Shown: piece by piece, positions 62,979 through 64,000 of the stretch
Layout of the letters: every line of letters begins with the position of its first letter
How positions within the stretch are numbered: the stretch's first letter is position 1
Origin: CAZWAP01 sp964632005
GTDB lineage: Bacteria > Planctomycetota > Phycisphaerae > Sedimentisphaerales > Anaerobacaceae
Length of the DNA: 64,000 nucleotides
Direction: 5' to 3'
NCBI GenBank assembly: GCA_964632005.1
Contig: CAZWAP010000004.1
Coordinates: 1-64,000 of the forward strand
Notes under the pieces: model-generated
What the model was told of the DNA's origin: nothing
The model's input: only the letters and a program-made list of their open reading frames with translations
Database searches by the model: none
Translations under genes and position numbers: made by a program

Positions 62979-64000
62979 ATGGCTCCCGACTCCGAACATA
63001 AGGGTGAATCTCCTTGCCGCGATTCGGCCCCTGTCCAAACCAGGCGCTACCTTGTGAACGTCGATTCGGTCTCTACCCACCAGCTGTTCACCGACTGCGT
63101 GGTGATAGGGGCCGGTATTGCAGGCCTGCGTGCGGCCATCGAGGCCGCCGAACATCTCAAGGTTATCGTCGCCTGCAAGGGCTCCCTCAAGGACAGTAAC
63201 ACCTGGAACGCCCAGGGCGGCATTGCGTCAGTCCTCGACGCCGAAGATTCGTTCGAATCACACATAGCCGACACCCTCAAGGCCGGCTGCGGGCTGTGCG
63301 AGCCGGAAGTGGTGGACCTCGTCGTGCGACAGGGCCCTGAGCTGATCGTCCAGCTTCTAAACTGGGGCGCCGAATTCGACCGCAAGGACGGCCGCATTGA
63401 CATCACCCTCGAAGGAGGCCACTCCCACGCCCGTATAGCTCACGCCCACGGCGACGAAACAGGCAGAATCATCGCCTGGACACTTACCGAAAGAGCCCGG
63501 GAGAATCCCAACATAAGAATATTAGAGAATTTCTATGTCATCGACCTGCTGACAAACGACGACAACAAGTGTGTCGGAATTATCGGCTGCGACCGCAAGA
63601 GGGGGCCCCAGATTATCTGGGCGGCAAACACCATTCTGGCGACCGGCGGGACCGGAAGGCTCTACCGGGAGACCACTAACCCCGAGGTAGCGACGGGTGA
63701 CGGCATCGCCCTGGCGTACCGGGCCGGCGCGGTTCTGCGCGACCTCGAATTCGTCCAGTTCCATCCCACGACGCTTTACATCGCAGGCGCATCGCGGGCC
63801 CTGATCACCGAAACGCTACGAGGCGAAGGAGCCATCCTGCTCGACAACCAGGGTCGGCGTTTTATGAAGGACTATCACGAGGCAGCCGAGCTGGCGCCCC
63901 GCGACGTCGTCAGCCGGGCCATCCTCGCGCAGATGCGCAAGACCGAGGCCACCCACGTCTATCTCGACGTCAGGCACTTCGACAAAGAGTTTTTCGCGCG
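62979..64000 (+). CDS. nadB: L-aspartate oxidase, N-terminal part (runs off the right edge)
   Basis: At least 340 residues of a flavoprotein that makes iminoaspartate for NAD synthesis. It shows the FAD loop CVVIGAGIAGLRAAIEAA, DSNTWNAQGGIAS, LEGGHSHARIAHAHGDETG, LATGGTGRLYRETTNPEVAT, EFVQFHPTTLY and ELAPRDVVSRAIL, the last two distinguishing NadB from succinate dehydrogenase flavoproteins only in part. The ATG at 62979 is used; GTG at 63054 is an alternative. The C-terminus lies outside the window. Confidence 0.88.
   Translation, partial: MAPDSEHKGESPCRDSAPVQTRRYLVNVDSVSTHQLFTDCVVIGAGIAGLRAAIEAAEHLKVIVACKGSLKDSNTWNAQGGIASVLDAEDSFESHIADTLKAGCGLCEPEVVDLVVRQGPELIVQLLNWGAEFDRKDGRIDITLEGGHSHARIAHAHGDETGRIIAWTLTERARENPNIRILENFYVIDLLTNDDNKCVGIIGCDRKRGPQIIWAANTILATGGTGRLYRETTNPEVATGDGIALAYRAGAVLRDLEFVQFHPTTLYIAGASRALITETLRGEGAILLDNQGRRFMKDYHEAAELAPRDVVSRAILAQMRKTEATHVYLDVRHFDKEFFA

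Noticed and set aside
62968..62979. Tiny ATG GCA GTC TGA frame overlapping the nadB start
   Set aside because: Could be a leader peptide, but its GAGGA lies only two bases before the ATG and nothing else supports translation.

Overview
The window is GC-rich, densely coded chromosomal DNA that looks like a member of the Planctomycetota, most probably class Phycisphaerae (a Sedimentisphaerales-like lineage). This assignment is inferred from gene content only. It rests on single-gene type II pseudopilins with short leaders, a giant secreted beta-helix/HAF/LamG protein ending in a dockerin-like GDLNRDGVVN repeat, an ECF sigma factor fused to a membrane-spanning C-terminal half, several Tat-exported Gfo/Idh/MocA oxidoreductases, and a SpoIVB-type S55 protein in a genome that also carries LPS-transport lptB. 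I saw no rRNA, tRNA, CRISPR array or intact insertion sequence.

Layout. 1-11 kb: a partial left-edge ORF, a secreted beta-propeller/di-heme cytochrome, then a leftward set of sigma-fusion gene, 1758-aa surface protein and pseudopilin. 11-25.9 kb: accessory metabolism and export, with a CDP-alcohol phosphatidyltransferase, a formylglycine-type protein with two Gfo/Idh/MocA genes, an FG-GAP protein with a TrkA-C membrane protein, a GH20 hexosaminidase, a DUF4405-like membrane protein, a HEAT protein with a third Gfo/Idh/MocA gene, and a PepSY-like secreted protein. 26-32 kb: housekeeping lptB-def-fmt-rsmB, then dnaA behind a gap with DnaA-box-like sites. 32-42 kb, leftward: dxs-nadK-TPR protein-dinG, then (further right) a small anchored protein, a ThyA-like protein and a parvulin. 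42-48 kb, rightward: ribE, a restriction-modification pair, pdxA, rsmA, a second pseudopilin and a broken copy of the rsmA 3' end. 48-64 kb: fumarase alpha subunit, a secreted propeller protein and an S55 protein (leftward), a YfgM-like TPR protein and rluD (rightward), ktrB/ktrA, pcm/recG, a lipoprotein, bioD, and nadB running off the right edge.

The most interesting points are: (i) the membrane-tethered sigma factor directly upstream of the giant dockerin-tagged surface protein and a pseudopilin; (ii) the restriction-modification pair lodged inside a vitamin and rRNA-maturation gene run; (iii) a pseudopilin bracketed by intact rsmA and a degenerate 113-bp copy of its end (14 mismatches, no gaps, counted by eye); (iv) possible structured RNAs upstream of ribE and between the parvulin gene and dxs, the latter with a perfect 10-bp terminator; (v) back-to-back promoters sharing one palindromic TTGCAA as their -35. 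Function calls come from motif recognition by eye; no database search was run.
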